Positions 21,827 to 32,990 are shown, counted from the stretch's first letter. The stretch is DNA of 64,000 bases from Pomacea canaliculata (GCF_003073045.1 NC_037590.1:2134016-2198015), one strand, 5' to 3'. Notes: a model not told the origin generated them from the sequence alone. Made by a program: numbers and translations.

Positions 21827-22492
21827 AGCAGCAGCAACATCGTCATGAATGTCATGAAACTGGAGGAGGTCAACAGCTTCAAGTACTTGGGTGCCACCCT
21901 GACTAGAGATGGTTACTGTACAGCAGAGATCTGTATCAGGATTGGTATGGCAACATCCGCAATGTCCAGGCTGGACAGGATCTGGAGAAGCAACTCAATC
22001 AGCTTCAGTACCAAGCACAGGCTGTACAAGTCCCTCGTAGTGTCAATCCTACTCTACGGCTGCGAAACTTGGACGCTGCTTGCAGCAATGGAAAAGAAAC
22101 TCCAGGCCTTTTGAGAACAAGTGCTGAGAAAGCTGCTCCGCATCTTGTACCGCGAACACAAGACCAACGAGTACGTACGGAGCACCGTAACCTCTCTCGT
22201 GGCCCACATGAGCCCCTTCTGGCAACAGTGAGCGGCGCAAGCTCGCCTGGTTCGGTCACGTCACCCGCCACAACACCCTGTCCAAGACGATCCTACAAGG
22301 AACCCTCGAAGGGAGCCGTCGTCGTGGTCGTCCGAGGAAAAGCTGGGTCACCAACATTAAAGAATGGACGGAACGCGGGATGCCAGACCTGCTCTCATCT
22401 GTTCAAGACAGAACCGGGTGGAAAATTCTCTGTTGCTGCTGCCGGACGGTCCCCCCTACGCCCGGACCGGGCATGGGACTGACCTGACCTGA
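21827..22492 (+). mobile_element. RTE-like LINE nested in CR1-like RT (second block)
   Basis: This is the orthologous insertion to 2844-3512, with perfect flanking CTGACAGTGT at 21817-21826 and 22493-22502 and the same actgacctgacctgac tail. The frame here is broken near 22110 and 22230, whereas the copy at 2844 stays open throughout. Confidence 0.87.
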
Positions 22493-22502
22493 CTGACAGT
22501 GT

Positions 22503-22880
22503 GTCGGTGCGTGCGGCAGCTTGTGCTGTAGAAGATTGTTGTTTAGAGGTCAAGTCATGGATGCTGAGGAATAAACTCAAGCTTAATGATGAGAAGACAG
22601 AGGCGATGCTATGTGGTTCCAAGCTGAGCCTTAGCAAAGTCTCTCTAGACTCCATCCAAGTGGGTCAAGCTAGAATCCCCCTCTCCAGCTCCGTACGGAA
22701 CCTTGGACTCTATGTCGACAATCTTCTAACTATGTCTGATCATGTCAGTTCTGTAGTCAAGGCATGTTATTTCCATATCCGCACACCACACTCCGATCCA
22801 GTCTTAATAAGAAGACTGCAAATGCAGTTGCTGTGTCCTTCATCGGTTCTAAATTAGACTATGCAAAAAACGGCCTGCCT
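22503..22880 (+). pseudogene. CR1-like RT, 3' part (thumb region)
   Basis: The frame continues past the nested LINE: VRAAACAVEDCCLEVKSWM, then LRNKLKLNDEKTEAMLCGSK and RNLGLYVDNLLTMSDHVSSV. This is the standard CR1-group palm-thumb sequence. It decays after KTANAVAVSFIGSKLDYA-like codons near 22860, where it meets hAT-type sequence. The C-terminus and 3' tail are missing. Confidence 0.8.
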
Positions 22881-23019
22881 CAGACTGTTGACACTTCCAA
22901 CCTCCCCCTTTCCAATTTCCTATCCCCTTCCTAGCTAAAAAAAAAAAAAATTTAAAGAAAATAACACAGCAGGTTTGTGACATACTACTAAAATGTCCTT
23001 TAGTCATGGCGGGTGACAG

Positions 23020-24832
23020 GTGAAATGGGAGAGCCGAAAGGAAAGAGTTGACTCTGAGTGCAGAAACTTCCAAGAAAAGTGGACAGATCTGTACTTTTTT
23101 ATACAACATGATAGCAAGCCAACGTGTTTGATTTGCAAAGAAAGTGTGGCTGTTTTTAAGGAACACAACATTAAACGGCACTATGAAACAGAGCACAAGA
23201 ACAAGTATGGCTGCATCCTTGCTTCGAGCCTCACAGAAAAGATTGCTAAGTTACGTCAAGAAATTGGAGGCTTGACGAGAATATTTAGCAAGAAAAGACA
23301 AGAAAATGAGGCGGCGGTAATTGCAAGCTACCGAGTTGCTCACATTTTGAGCAGAGAAATGAAGCCATTTTCCGACGGTGAATGTGTAAAAAAGTGCTTG
23401 CTAGCAGTGGTGGAGGAACTGTGTCCTTAAAAGAAGAATGCATTTGAAGCCGTCAGCCTTTCTCGCACGACAATTGCACGGCGAGTGGAAGATATGGGGA
23501 AACATCTCCAGTCAAAACTAAGGGACAAAGCAACACGTTTCGAAATGTTTTCTATTGCTGCTGACGAGTCAACCGACTCATCTGACACCGCTCAACTCTT
23601 GGTATTTATTCGCGGTACAAACAGCGATTTTGAACTTACAGAAGAGTTAGCGGCCATAAGGGGCATGCACGGGAACACCACTGGCGAAGACCTATTCAAA
23701 GAAGTTTCAGCCGTAATATAGGGTCTTGCTCTTTCTTGGGAAAAATTAGTGGGAGTGACTACCGATGGTGCCAGAAGTATGGTTGGATGCCACAGCGGAC
23801 TGGCATCAAGGGTTATTAGAAAAGTCGTCGAGTCTAATGGAACCGAGCCTCTGCGGCTTCAGGGCATTATTCACCATCAAAATCTCTGTGGCAAGGTGTT
23901 CAATCTGGACCATGTGATGAAGATTGTGGTCAGCACTGTAAACTTCATCAGATCACAGGCGTTGAACCACAGAACTTTCAAGGAATTTTTGACAGAAATA
24001 GAATGCGAATATGAAGACGTTCTCTTTCACAGTGAAGTCCGCTGGTTAAGCCGAGGAAAGGTACTTAAACGGTTTTTTGATTTGAGACATGAGATTGAAA
24101 TTTTTATGACAAAGAAATCAAAGCAAGTGCCTCAGCTGAACGACCCCTTGTGGCTGTGGGATTTGGCGATTTTATGCGACATCACGTGACATCTGAATGA
24201 ACTCAACACCAAACTACAAGGGAAAGACAAGTTGATTTCGCATATGTATGCGGACATAACAGCATTCCAAGCGAAATTACTACTCTTCATTCAGCAGGCG
24301 GGAAGGATGGAGCTTGTCCACTTCCCAACGTGTACATCTCTACGTCAGGATCAGCAGCAACATGTCTTTCCCCAAAGAAAGAATGATAGAACTTTTGGAG
24401 CTCTTGAAGGATAATTTCAGTGAAAGATTTAAGGATTTTCATGATTTGAAGGATGAAATACGTCTCTTCGAAAATCCATTTGCGGCAGATGTGTCAAGTG
24501 CCCCGACAGACCTGCAACTGGAACTGATTGACTTGCAAAGCCAGACATCCCTGCTTGACAAATTTCGAGCGATGCAGACAATTGCTTTCTGCGCAGTGTT
24601 GCCTGCAGAAACTTTTCCAAATCTCCGAAAACAAGCGTTAAGGATGATCACGATGTTTACAAGTACTTATGTGTGTGAACAAACGTTTTCAGTGATGAAA
24701 CGGGTGAAACCCATCTTACGTAATCGCATAGCGGACGAACATTTCGATTCAGTGCTCAGACTTGGTGTTTCTTCGATGCAGCCAGACATTCAGAAGCTGG
24801 TTTCGGAAAAGCAGCTTCAAATATCCCACTAA
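23020..24832 (+). pseudogene. hAT transposase, GTF2IRD2/Charlie-like (type B)
   Basis: A nearly complete transposase: an N-terminal zinc-binding segment (DLYFFIQHDSKPTCLICKES, VFKEHNIKRHYETEH), the catalytic region ([59 protein letters not shown]), and the C-terminal dimerisation domain (FTSTYVCEQTFSVMKRVKPI, LRNRIADEHFDSVLRLGVSS). In-frame stops at 23428, 23719 and 24187, plus a frameshift near 24360, inactivate it. The family cuts and pastes hAT DNA, and relatives were domesticated as GTF2IRD2 C-termini in vertebrates. No start codon context is preserved. Confidence 0.88.
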
Positions 24833-25371
24833 GTACAACTTTTTTCTAATAAAAATGGCATGTTCTATTTTTTTTTTTTTTTTTGGTAACTTTTGCGGTG
24901 AAGCGGCCCGCGACACGCGTGTCGGAAGGGATTATGGCTCGTAGGCCGAAAAAGGTTGTGCATCACTGCTTTAGCATATCACGAATAAATATTTAGTGTT
25001 TTCATGCACAGTGTGATCACCACGATTTTATTTTTCAGTGGAGATCTCCAGAGATGGGAGCTAATTTCCAAAAATTGGGTGCACAAGATTTGCAATATAG
25101 TACAGTGGAGCAGAAAGAGGGATATCACAATATGGTAAACAGTGTACAATGCAAATGATGTCAACTGCTGCATTTTTTTCTACTAACAAATGACAATTCA
25201 GCTGATTTCACAATGAGGAATAAATATGCTGTTAGTTTAAATTGTAAATTTATGTTTTGTATCATGTACGACAGTACTGTACTACTCTGATTGCTTACAA
25301 CCCACACAACATGGATTGCCAGCCAGACAACTGCACAGAGAATAAACCCGGGCCCCCTCGCTCATGTGATA
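24001..25371 (+). repeat. Direct repeat of 1.37 kb, copy 1 (pairs with 30532-31892)
   Basis: It covers the last third of the hAT type B transposase, its right terminus and 400 bp of flank, ending at ccccctcgc. The match to 30532-31892 is nearly perfect, apart from a few small indels and substitutions. Shared flank beyond the transposon end shows that a genomic segment, not just the transposon, was copied. Confidence 0.9.
24833..24972 (+). mobile_element. Right end of hAT type B element
   Basis: After the stop comes a poly-T run and the terminal sequence ggttgtgcatcactg at 24953-24967, which would be the outer end of a hAT inverted repeat (CAGTGATGCACAACC when read inward). No partner left terminus is found upstream in 22880-23020, so the left end is lost. 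Confidence 0.55.
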
Positions 25372-25738
25372 GATACATCATCACATTAAGTCAAATGAGA
25401 ATTAAGAAACATCAAAAGTTTTGCCACACGTTTCTGTAAAATACACACAGGTTTCATTGTTTTCATTTAACTTCTACTGTTCATGCTGTTATATAAGTGA
25501 CTTAGTACCCAGATTATGACCCTAGAGTTGTGGGTAAAGCACTGTACCAGTGTACATGCATTATTACTCAATAAATCTTAGTTGTCCTTAATGTATAAGG
25601 TGAATGCCCATGAAAAATATGTTGTTGGCACACGCACTTAAAATGGACACTTACAACACCTACACTTGCAAATGAATATTTGCCTTACGCTTACATATGT
25701 ATATATAAGCACACACTCACATATACATACACCATCCC
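25372..25738. other. Non-coding flank
   Basis: AT-rich sequence with alternating CACAT/TATAT motifs at 25680-25735. No gene or element is recognised. The last bases carry tacaccatccc, which also follows the poly(A) at 29731-29744. Confidence 0.5.
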
Positions 25739-27447
25739 AAAGCAATAATCTTTCCTTTACACAAGAAAGATGATAAAGGTAAAGTAAATAACTTTAGAGG
25801 GATTTCACTTTTAAATATTATTAGCAAACTGTACAGCTGCATTATTAACAAAAGACTGACCCAATTCTGTGAAGAAAATGAACTTATCCCAGAAGCTCAA
25901 GCAGGTTTTCGTAAAGGTTACAGTACAACAGATAATATTTTCTGCCTTCAGTCACTGATTCAGAAATATTTGACAAAACAAGGTGGACGCTTTTACACCC
26001 TTTTTGTAGATTTTTCGAAAGCATTCGACAGTATTGACAGATCTAAACTGTTATACATCCTGCTAAAAAAGGGTGTCCATGGAAGAATGTTTCAAACACT
26101 ACATAGTATGTATAAAACTGTGAAAGCGGCTGTTAAGGTTGGATCTCAAATAACTGATTGTATATCTGGTGTCAAACAAGGATGTGTACTAAGCCCTTTA
26201 CTGTTTTCTATATTTCTATCTGAGCTTTGGTCAGACCTAACATTATGTGGTGCACGTGGTATTGATGTCCTGGCAGATCCACTTGGGATCTCCCTTTTGA
26301 TGTATGCTGATGACATTGCTATTGTTGCTGATTCCCCTGTTGACCTTCAACGTAAAATATGTTATCTTGAAACATTTTGTAAAAAATGGGGACTTACAGT
26401 CAATATGGACAAAACAAAAGTAATAGTTTTTAAAAATGGTGGATTTATTAAAGATTGCGAAAAATGGTACTATGCTGGAAAGAAGATTATTGTAGAACCC
26501 AGCTATAATATTTGGGGATTACATTCACATCTACATGTACTGAAAATGCATTAAAAGCCTTTGCAGGAGTCAAGAAGATGTATTTCAGACTAAAGAGCCT
26601 TCCAACAGACATAATCTTTAAAATATTTGACACAAAAATAAAACCTATCCTTTTATATGGATCTGAGATTTGGGGTTGGAAGCAATACAATGATATAGAG
26701 AAAGTTCAAATAAAACTTTGTAAATTAATTTTAAATGTAGGTAGGGATGTTAAAAATGATAGAGCTTTGAGTGAATGTGGAAGGCTTCCTCTTGTGTCTG
26801 ATTCATATATAAGAGTTATTCAATACTGGTGCAGAATATTAATGTTGCCAGAACACAGGTACCCAAAACAATGTTACAACATGTTATATTTACAAGATAA
26901 GGCAGGCAGAACCAACTGGGCCTCCCAAGTTAGAATTTTACTATGTAGCTATGGTTTTGGATATATATGGGAATGGCAGACAGTTGGTAATCTCCCCTTA
27001 TTCATCACCACTATAAAAGAAAGATTCAAGGATTGCTCTCTCCAAAAATGGCATGATTCAGTATCTTCTTCTTCTTCTTCAGATTACTGTGATTACCAGC
27101 CAGATTTACTTAGAGCAACATATATAGACCAGATATTACGACGTGAACATAGACGGGTCCTGTGTTTGTTGAGAAGTAATTGTTTACCCCTTAATGGAAA
27201 TACTCGTCACCAAACTAGCAACAAACCTGAGTGCAACCAATGTGATAGTCAAAGTGTGAAAGACCGATACCATTTTCTGTTAATATGCCCTAAATATACA
27301 ACTCTACGTAAGCGATATATCCCACTCTTTTACCATAAATTTCCCTCATCCTTTAAGGTTCTACTTTTGTGTAAAAACCTTAAGGGTAAAGTAGCTATTA
27401 ATGTAGCCCTCTATATAACAGAATGTCTGAAAATGAGGACATCATGA
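25739..27447 (+). pseudogene. LINE reverse transcriptase with C-terminal zinc knuckle
   Basis: It begins mid-protein at FPLHKKDDKGKVNNFRGISL and encodes RT motifs EAQAGFRKGYSTTDNIFCLQ, TLFVDFSKAFDSIDRSKL, GVKQGCVLSPLLFSIFLSEL and the active site MYADDIAIVA. These are followed by the thumb, a tryptophan-rich connector (GSEIWGWKQYNDIEKVQIKL) and a C-terminal CNQCDSQSVKDRYHFLLICP zinc ribbon as in zf-RVT proteins. A single frameshift near 26515 separates the two long frames. The endonuclease and ORF1 parts are absent, so the copy is 5'-truncated. Clade assignment (L1/Tx1-like or related) is uncertain. Confidence 0.88.
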
Positions 27448-27765
27448 CAGTGTACATATAATTACTTAGCACTAAATGTCATTATACTGTTGATCATTTA
27501 ACTAAAAACCAAATACAACTAAAAGGTTGATCATGTACAGCAATCCACTGCTAATTTGCATGTAACATACAATATAAGAGGTTGATGTGAACCAAATGGT
27601 ATCTAGAAAATGTACATTACACATGTAAGATCTGTATGACCATGTGCATTGCATGAGGTATAGGGATGAATGTCGGTCTTGTCGAATTGTTACTATTTTT
27701 TTGATGTTGATGTGGGCCAGATGGCCTCCTAAAAACTGAAAGAATAAAAATAAAAAAAAACCAAA
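27448..27765 (+). mobile_element. LINE 3' untranslated region and poly(A)
   Basis: It continues the LINE to gggccagatggcctcctaaa and an A-rich tail (27740-27765). Compared with the sister 3' end at 29466-29728 it holds an extra 195 bp or so between tataatt and gttactattttt. Confidence 0.75.
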
Positions 27766-27994
27766 AAAACCATGCAAACTATTTGATTTGACACACAGCA
27801 AATTGGCATTTGTCATTCTGTCTTTACATTTATAACATACATGCAGTATAAGATGTATACTTGGATGTAACTTATCATAATACTTATATACTAATTGTTA
27901 AAACATAGCATACATTCAGTTGTGACATTAGTCTTTATAAAATGTATGATATTCTGATAAAACTCTAGTTTGCTTAGGGTCTAGTCGATTAGAC

Positions 27995-28372
27995 CAGTGG
28001 TTCTCAAAGTGTTGTCCGTGGACCACTAGTGGTCCGTGGGCATAAGTCAGGTGGTCTGCTGCTGACAGTCGTCCTATGTCAGCAAAGTGATGTTTAAAGT
28101 GATGCACTCCTTGCATTAACATTTTAATTACAAACAATGAGGTGGGTAGTTTTGTGTCAACTTAATTTATTACTATACTTCTTTCACAGAAGTACATTAA
28201 TTTAGTTTTGAATTGTAATGAAACAAAAGCGGCAATTTAAATTTGAATTATAGTACAGACTGATTTTTAGGCCTTGGTGGTCCGCCATAGATTTTACCTA
28301 GGCCTTGGTGGTCCGCCATATGTTTTACTTAAGTAAAGTGGTCCGCGGTCCGAAATACTTTGAGAACCACTG
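27995..28372 (+). mobile_element. hAT MITE with perfect 8-bp target duplication
   Basis: The 378-bp non-autonomous element starts CAGTGGTTCTCAAAG and ends CTTTGAGAACCACTG. Its flanks are identical octamers, GATTAGAC at 27987-27994 and 28373-28380. It contains several ggtccg-type short repeats but no coding frame. A relative lies at 47592-47905. Confidence 0.92.
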
Positions 28373-28384
28373 GATTAGACCATT

Positions 28385-28911
28385 TGATTCAACTATACAA
28401 GATACAAGACATCTTTATTGTCTATGTCTGGTCGCAACAGACAGAAATTTTTCTTTATTATTTTTTTCAGCACGTTCCAGCAGGTGTGCCTCATAACTTG
28501 CTGCCAGGGCGGCGGCGGCAGCAGCCCCGCCGTCCTAGGAATCCCGCCGGGGGGGAAGGGGCAGAGGGGGCAGGCCCTGCACAAGGACCACAACAGCAAG
28601 TGCCTGCACCTGTTCATCAGTTACAACCACCTGCGGCGGTGCAAAATCAGCAGCTATTTCAAGCACCTGGGCAAGTGCAGCACCAGTTACAAGCGCCGGC
28701 ACTTGCAGTTCCATACCAACAGCAGGCACAAGTGCAGCTGCTGCCGCCAGTGCGTGTTGCCCCAGGTCTACTCTATGCCAATGAGACGATGGCAATTTTG
28801 TCAAATCCAGACGCGCGACGTCTGGAATCCAGAATCGTAGAACTAACATTAAATGCAGCTCGCACGGTGTACCCTGACCCTAACCCCCAACCCCCCCCCC
28901 CAAACCCTTAG
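28385..28911 (+). CDS. Dispersed long relative of the satellite exon
   Basis: The first 85 bases repeat the satellite unit start (tgattcaactatacaaga, antisense LINE-like tail, tttttttcag). From acceptor 28470 an open frame of 146 codons ends TAG at 28909-28911. It starts HVPAGVPHNLLPGRRRQQPR, passes a Gln/Pro/Ala-rich middle (QQQVPAPVHQLQPPAA, QVQHQLQAPALAVPYQQQ), and ends with a more ordered part, LLYANETMAILS, ARRLESRIVELTLNAARTVY, then PDPNPQPPPPNP. The satellite frames lack this last part. There is no recognisable domain. It could be an exon of an undescribed gene or a piece of an unknown element. Confidence 0.5.
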
Positions 28912-28959
28912 ACGGCTTTCTTCCTACCTAGAGTTGATCCCCCAGATCACTTTTGTTGA

Positions 28960-29371
28960 ATATGTAAGTTCATTTGTTTCCTCTTTTTTTCAGCGCGTTG
29001 CACAAGGAGTGCGTCATCCATTGTTGCCAGGGCGGCGGCGGCAGAAATCCTAGAAATCCTGCGGGTGGTGAGGAGGCAGGCCCTGCACAGGGTCACCTGG
29101 CGGGACCAAGACCACAACAGTAAATGCACTTGCAGGTACGGCATTGGTGCCAATTCCATACCGCCAGCAAGTGCAGGCACAAGCACACATGCAGCTGCTG
29201 CCTCCACAGCATATGTCTGCAGCGTGTTTGTACGCAAACGAGACGATGTCAATTTTGTCAACCTCAGAGGCTCGGCGTCTTGAGTCCAGAATCATAGAAC
29301 TTAGTTTGAATGCAGTACGCACCATCTACCCTGACCCTAACCCCCAAACCCCCCCCCCAAACCTTAGACGG
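28960..29371 (+). pseudogene. Second dispersed exon copy, frame broken
   Basis: It has its own acceptor (tttttttcag at 28984-28993) and the same start (GVRHPLLPGRRRQ), then loses frame near 29050. The conserved end is intact in another frame: LYANETMSILS, EARRLESRIIELSLNAVRTI, YPDPNPQTPPPNLRR. It stops at a plausible donor, cgg|gtaata at 29372. Copies at 28471 and 28994 lie head to tail 520 bp apart, so the locus itself is a tandem exon duplication. Confidence 0.5.
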
Positions 29372-29465
29372 GTAATATAAAGGAATACATCTCTGGAAGA
29401 GTGCTTGCAAAGTAATTATTTTTCCTGATGCTTTTACACATTTCATTAATGGTATTTAATGGGAG

Positions 29466-29728
29466 ATTAAATTTTCTGTTAATATGCCCTAAATATACAA
29501 CTCTACGTAAGAGATATATCCCACTCTTTTACCATAAATTTCCCTCATCCTTTAAGGTTCTACTTTTGTGTAAGAACCTTAAGGGTAAAGTAGCTATTAA
29601 TGTAGCCCTCTATATAACAGAATGTCTGAAAATGAGGACATCATGACAGTGTACATATAATTGTTACTATTTTTGATGTTGATGTGGGCCAGATGGCCTC
29701 CTAAAAACTGAACGAAAAAAAAAAAAAA
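29466..29728 (+). mobile_element. LINE 3' end, second copy
   Basis: It matches the last 60 codons of the LINE at 25739-27447 (LLICPKYTTLRKRYIPLFYH, ending LKMRTS) and its 3' region but without the 195-bp segment. It ends in a run of about 18 A followed by tacaccatccc. Confidence 0.85.
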
Positions 29729-29929
29729 AAAATACACCATCCCCTTTCATGTACACATGCAGGCACCCTCACAAAAAAAAAAAAAATGTTAATACCACAT
29801 AATTATGAACCCTCATGCTTCATATTGAGATGGGTGTAGCTGAGAACATAAAGAACATATGGCTATTCAGATTGTTCATATCAGTGTACAGCTTCCTCAC
29901 AGTGTTACATTGTCCCAGTGTACAGTGAC

Positions 29930-30095
29930 TATTGTTGTTATTAATAATCTATTTAACTGTAAAAAATTTGATGACCAGTGTAAAAATGATTTACCACACT
30001 ACTATATTCACAATCCAAATGCTTATAAATTCCAGCCATTATTAACCTTAAAGAAATCAAAAGACCCTCAGCATATTAGCGAAAGTTGTTGATAT
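29930..30095 (+). pseudogene. Possible LINE C-terminal fragment
   Basis: The short frame NLFNCKKFDDQCKNDLPHYY, then NPNAYKFQPLL, resembles the extreme C-terminus of zinc-ribbon LINE proteins in length and composition. Support is weak. The rest of 29745-30531 shows no gene. Confidence 0.25.
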
Positions 30096-30531
30096 TACTA
30101 AGGATGGTGAACCAGATAAATGAATAAAATGTATATGTGAGATATTGTACATTGCAATGGATGGGAGTGTGTACCCCTTGGAGGGTGAATAAATAGTAAA
30201 GAATACAGAATGTATATGACAGGAAGAGAGAGAGCAAAGGTGTGTTTATCCTGTTTGAGTATGCTTTTATTACATATGCATGTATGAGGCTGGAGGAAGG
30301 AAAGAATGAGTGCTACAAAAAATTAGTTGGGATTTTTTTTATATATATAAGCTGTCTGCATGTAGGTCTGCAGTGCTCAGCCAAGTGGATAGACCCGCGT
30401 CCCGTTGGTGTGGTGCCATCAGAGACTTACAAAAAATTGCAACTTACTGTCCTTTCAGGGCGGCTTCAGTTAAAGATTCCAAAGGGGTGAGGAGGCTTGG
30501 TCCCCCCCTTATGCAGGAGTACGCATATGAA

Positions 30532-31892
30532 GAATGCGAATATGAAGACGTTCTCTTTCACAGTGAAGTCCGCTGGTTAAGCCGAGGAAAGGTACTTAAA
30601 CGGTTTTTTGATTTGAGACATGAGATTGAAATTTTTATGACAAAGAAATCAAAGCAAGTGCCTCAGCTGAACGACCCCTTGTGGCTGTGGGATTTGGCGA
30701 TTTTATGCGACATCACGTGACATCTGAATGAACTCAACACCAAACTACAAGGGAAAGACAAGTTGATTTCGCATATGTATGCGGACATAACAGCATTCAA
30801 GCGAAATTACTACTCTTCATTCAGCAGGCGGGAAGGATGGAGCTTGTCCACTTCCCAACGTGTACATCTCTACGTCAGGATCAGCAGCAAACATGTCTTT
30901 CCCAAAGAAAGAATGATAGAACTTTTGGAGCTCTTGAAGGATAATTTCAGTGAAAGATTTAAGGATTTTCATGATTTGAAGGATGAAATAGGTCTCTTCG
31001 AAATCCATTTGCGGCAGATGTGTCAAGTGCCCCGACAGACCTGCAACTGGAACTGATTGACTTGCAAAGCCAGACATCCCTGCTTGACAAATTTCGAGCG
31101 ATGCAGACAATTGCTTTCTGCGCAGTGTTGCCTGCAGAAACTTTTCCAAATCTCCGAAAACAAGCGTTAAGGATGATCACGATGTTTACAAGTACTTATG
31201 TGTGTGAACAAACGTTTTCAGTGATGAAACGGGTGAAACCCATCTTACGTAATCGCATAGCGGACGAACATTTCGATTCAGTGCTCAGACTTGGTGTTTC
31301 TTCGATGCAGCCAGACATTCAGAAGCTGGTTTCGGAAAAGCAGCTTCAAATATCCCACTAAGTACAACTTTTTTCTAATAAAAATGGCATGTTCTATTTT
31401 TTTTTTTTTTTTTTTGGTAACTTTTGCGGTGAAGCGGCCCGCGACACGCGTGTCGGAAGGGATTATGGCTCGTAGGCCGAAAAAGGTTGTGCATCACTGC
31501 TTTAGCATATCACGAATAAATATTTAGTGTTTTCATGCACAGTGTGATCACCACGATTTTATTTTTCAGTGGAGATCTCCAGAGATGGGAGCTAATTTCC
31601 AAAAATTGGGTGCACAAGATTTGCAATATAGTACAGTGGAGCAGAAAGAGGGATATCACAATATGGTAAACAGTGTACAATGCAAATGATGTCAACTGCT
31701 GCATTTTTTTCTACTAACAAATGACAATTCAGCTGATTTCACAATGAGGAATAAATATGCTGTTAGTTTAAATTGTAAATTTATGTTTTGTATCATGTAC
31801 GACAGTACTGTACTACTCTGATTGCTTACAACCCACACAACATGGATTGCCAGCCAGACAACTGCACAGAGAATAAACCCGGACCCCCTCGC
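30532..31892 (+). repeat. Direct repeat of 1.36 kb, copy 2 (pairs with 24001-25371)
   Basis: It holds the C-terminal third of the hAT type B transposase (30532-31361, same stop at 30718 and the same dimerisation domain), its right terminus and the same flank. After ccccctcgc the two copies diverge; here gtaagg follows. Confidence 0.9.
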
Positions 31893-31900
31893 GTAAGGAA
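31800..31900 (+). other. Short frame with degenerate 2A-like motif
   Basis: The frame reads CQPDNCTENKPGPPR, which shares N-x-PGP with 2A peptides but has K for P after N and lacks the D-x-E. It lies upstream of a LINE ORF1, which is where 2A sequences occur, so it may be a decayed 2A. Chance is equally likely. Confidence 0.2.
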
Positions 31901-32049
31901 CCTGTACGCTCATCGTGGACTGAGATACGCCGGACCTTTTTATGTTTGATGAGGTGACCCTGGCAAACAGTAACCGTAAGTGTTTTCATATGAACTGTTA
32001 TTTATGTTTGAAGTTTTTCGTGTGTAATATTAAATGGACATCCCAACCT

Positions 32050-32990
32050 CAAGTGATGTCGTGTTTATCCTTTGCAAGAATGCGCAATGTCAGACTGCCG
32101 AATGCAGGTACGTGACAAACTGATATTAGCAAAGTTAGACGGCAATGGAGCAAAAATTGACAAAGCCACTGCAACTATTGAAAGAATGGAATCTACAAAG
32201 CTCGTGTTGCAACAGGAATTTGACAGATTGAAAAGGCAAGTGACAGAATTGAGAAAGCAGCAGGAGGCAGCACAAGCGGACATAGAAGTTGCTAATATTA
32301 AAGCTCTGAAGGCTGAAAACATAAGCAATACCGCAGGAATTGCAACATTAGAATTTATTATGCCATGGAACCGGAAGGTGAAACGATCAGAGAGTGCCAG
32401 GAAACTGTTCTAAAACTTTTCCGTGAAAAACTGGGAGTAAAACAAATAACAGAAAGAGACTTGGATGCGGTCCATCGACTAGGGAGAAGGTTACAGCAGA
32501 ACCAGCCATGACCGATCATTGTCCGCTTTGTGTCAAGAAAGACACGAGAAGAAATAATTAAGAACAGAAAGAAACTGAAGGCACAGCCAGGACAGAGTTC
32601 GGTGGTCATTGTGGAAAACCTCACCAAAGATAATTACTTTCTTTATCAGCGGGCCCGGCACACAGAAACAGGCAAGCAGTGTTGGACAAAGATGGGCAAA
32701 ATCTTTGTGAAGACTTGCTCTGGAGTTACCAAGCAGATCAGGATTCTCTCTAATCTCAACAACGACAAGCCAGAACAGAACTTCACAATAGAGAGACAGC
32801 ACCTCCAGCACCACCAGCCTGAACTGACTGACCAGAAGGAAAGATCTATCAGATTACAACAAAAGGGTACGGCAAGGACTACTAAAGGTCAAGGCGAGGG
32901 CTGCACAAGGGGCGGTGTCAAAAGTCGTGTGACATGTCTCAGAGCAGAGTGGGCAGTCAGAGTGACATGAGTGACAGCGAATGGATCACT
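32050..32990 (+). pseudogene. LINE ORF1 protein (Transposase_22-like), frameshifted
   Basis: The first frame gives a coiled coil of about 75 residues (LAKLDGNGAKIDKATATIER, DRLKRQVTELRKQQEA). After a frameshift near 32345, the RRM-like domain follows in another frame: EPEGETIRECQETVLKLFRE, RDLDAVHRLGRR, PIIVRFVSRKTREEIIKNRK, NLTKDNYFLYQRARHTE. A further stop lies at 32508. The architecture matches the ORF1 at 18601 but the sequence is distant, so it is another LINE family. ORF2 begins at 33757. Confidence 0.75.

Larger units (their letters stand above)
18980..22550 (+). repeat. Long direct repeat, copy 2 (pairs with 1-3570)
   Basis: It is co-linear with 1-3570 at a nearly constant offset of 18979-18980. 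It contains the same nested RTE-like insertion at the same base and the same tandem tRNA-like modules. Beyond 22550 this copy continues the RT frame, whereas copy 1 switches to satellite. Confidence 0.9.
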
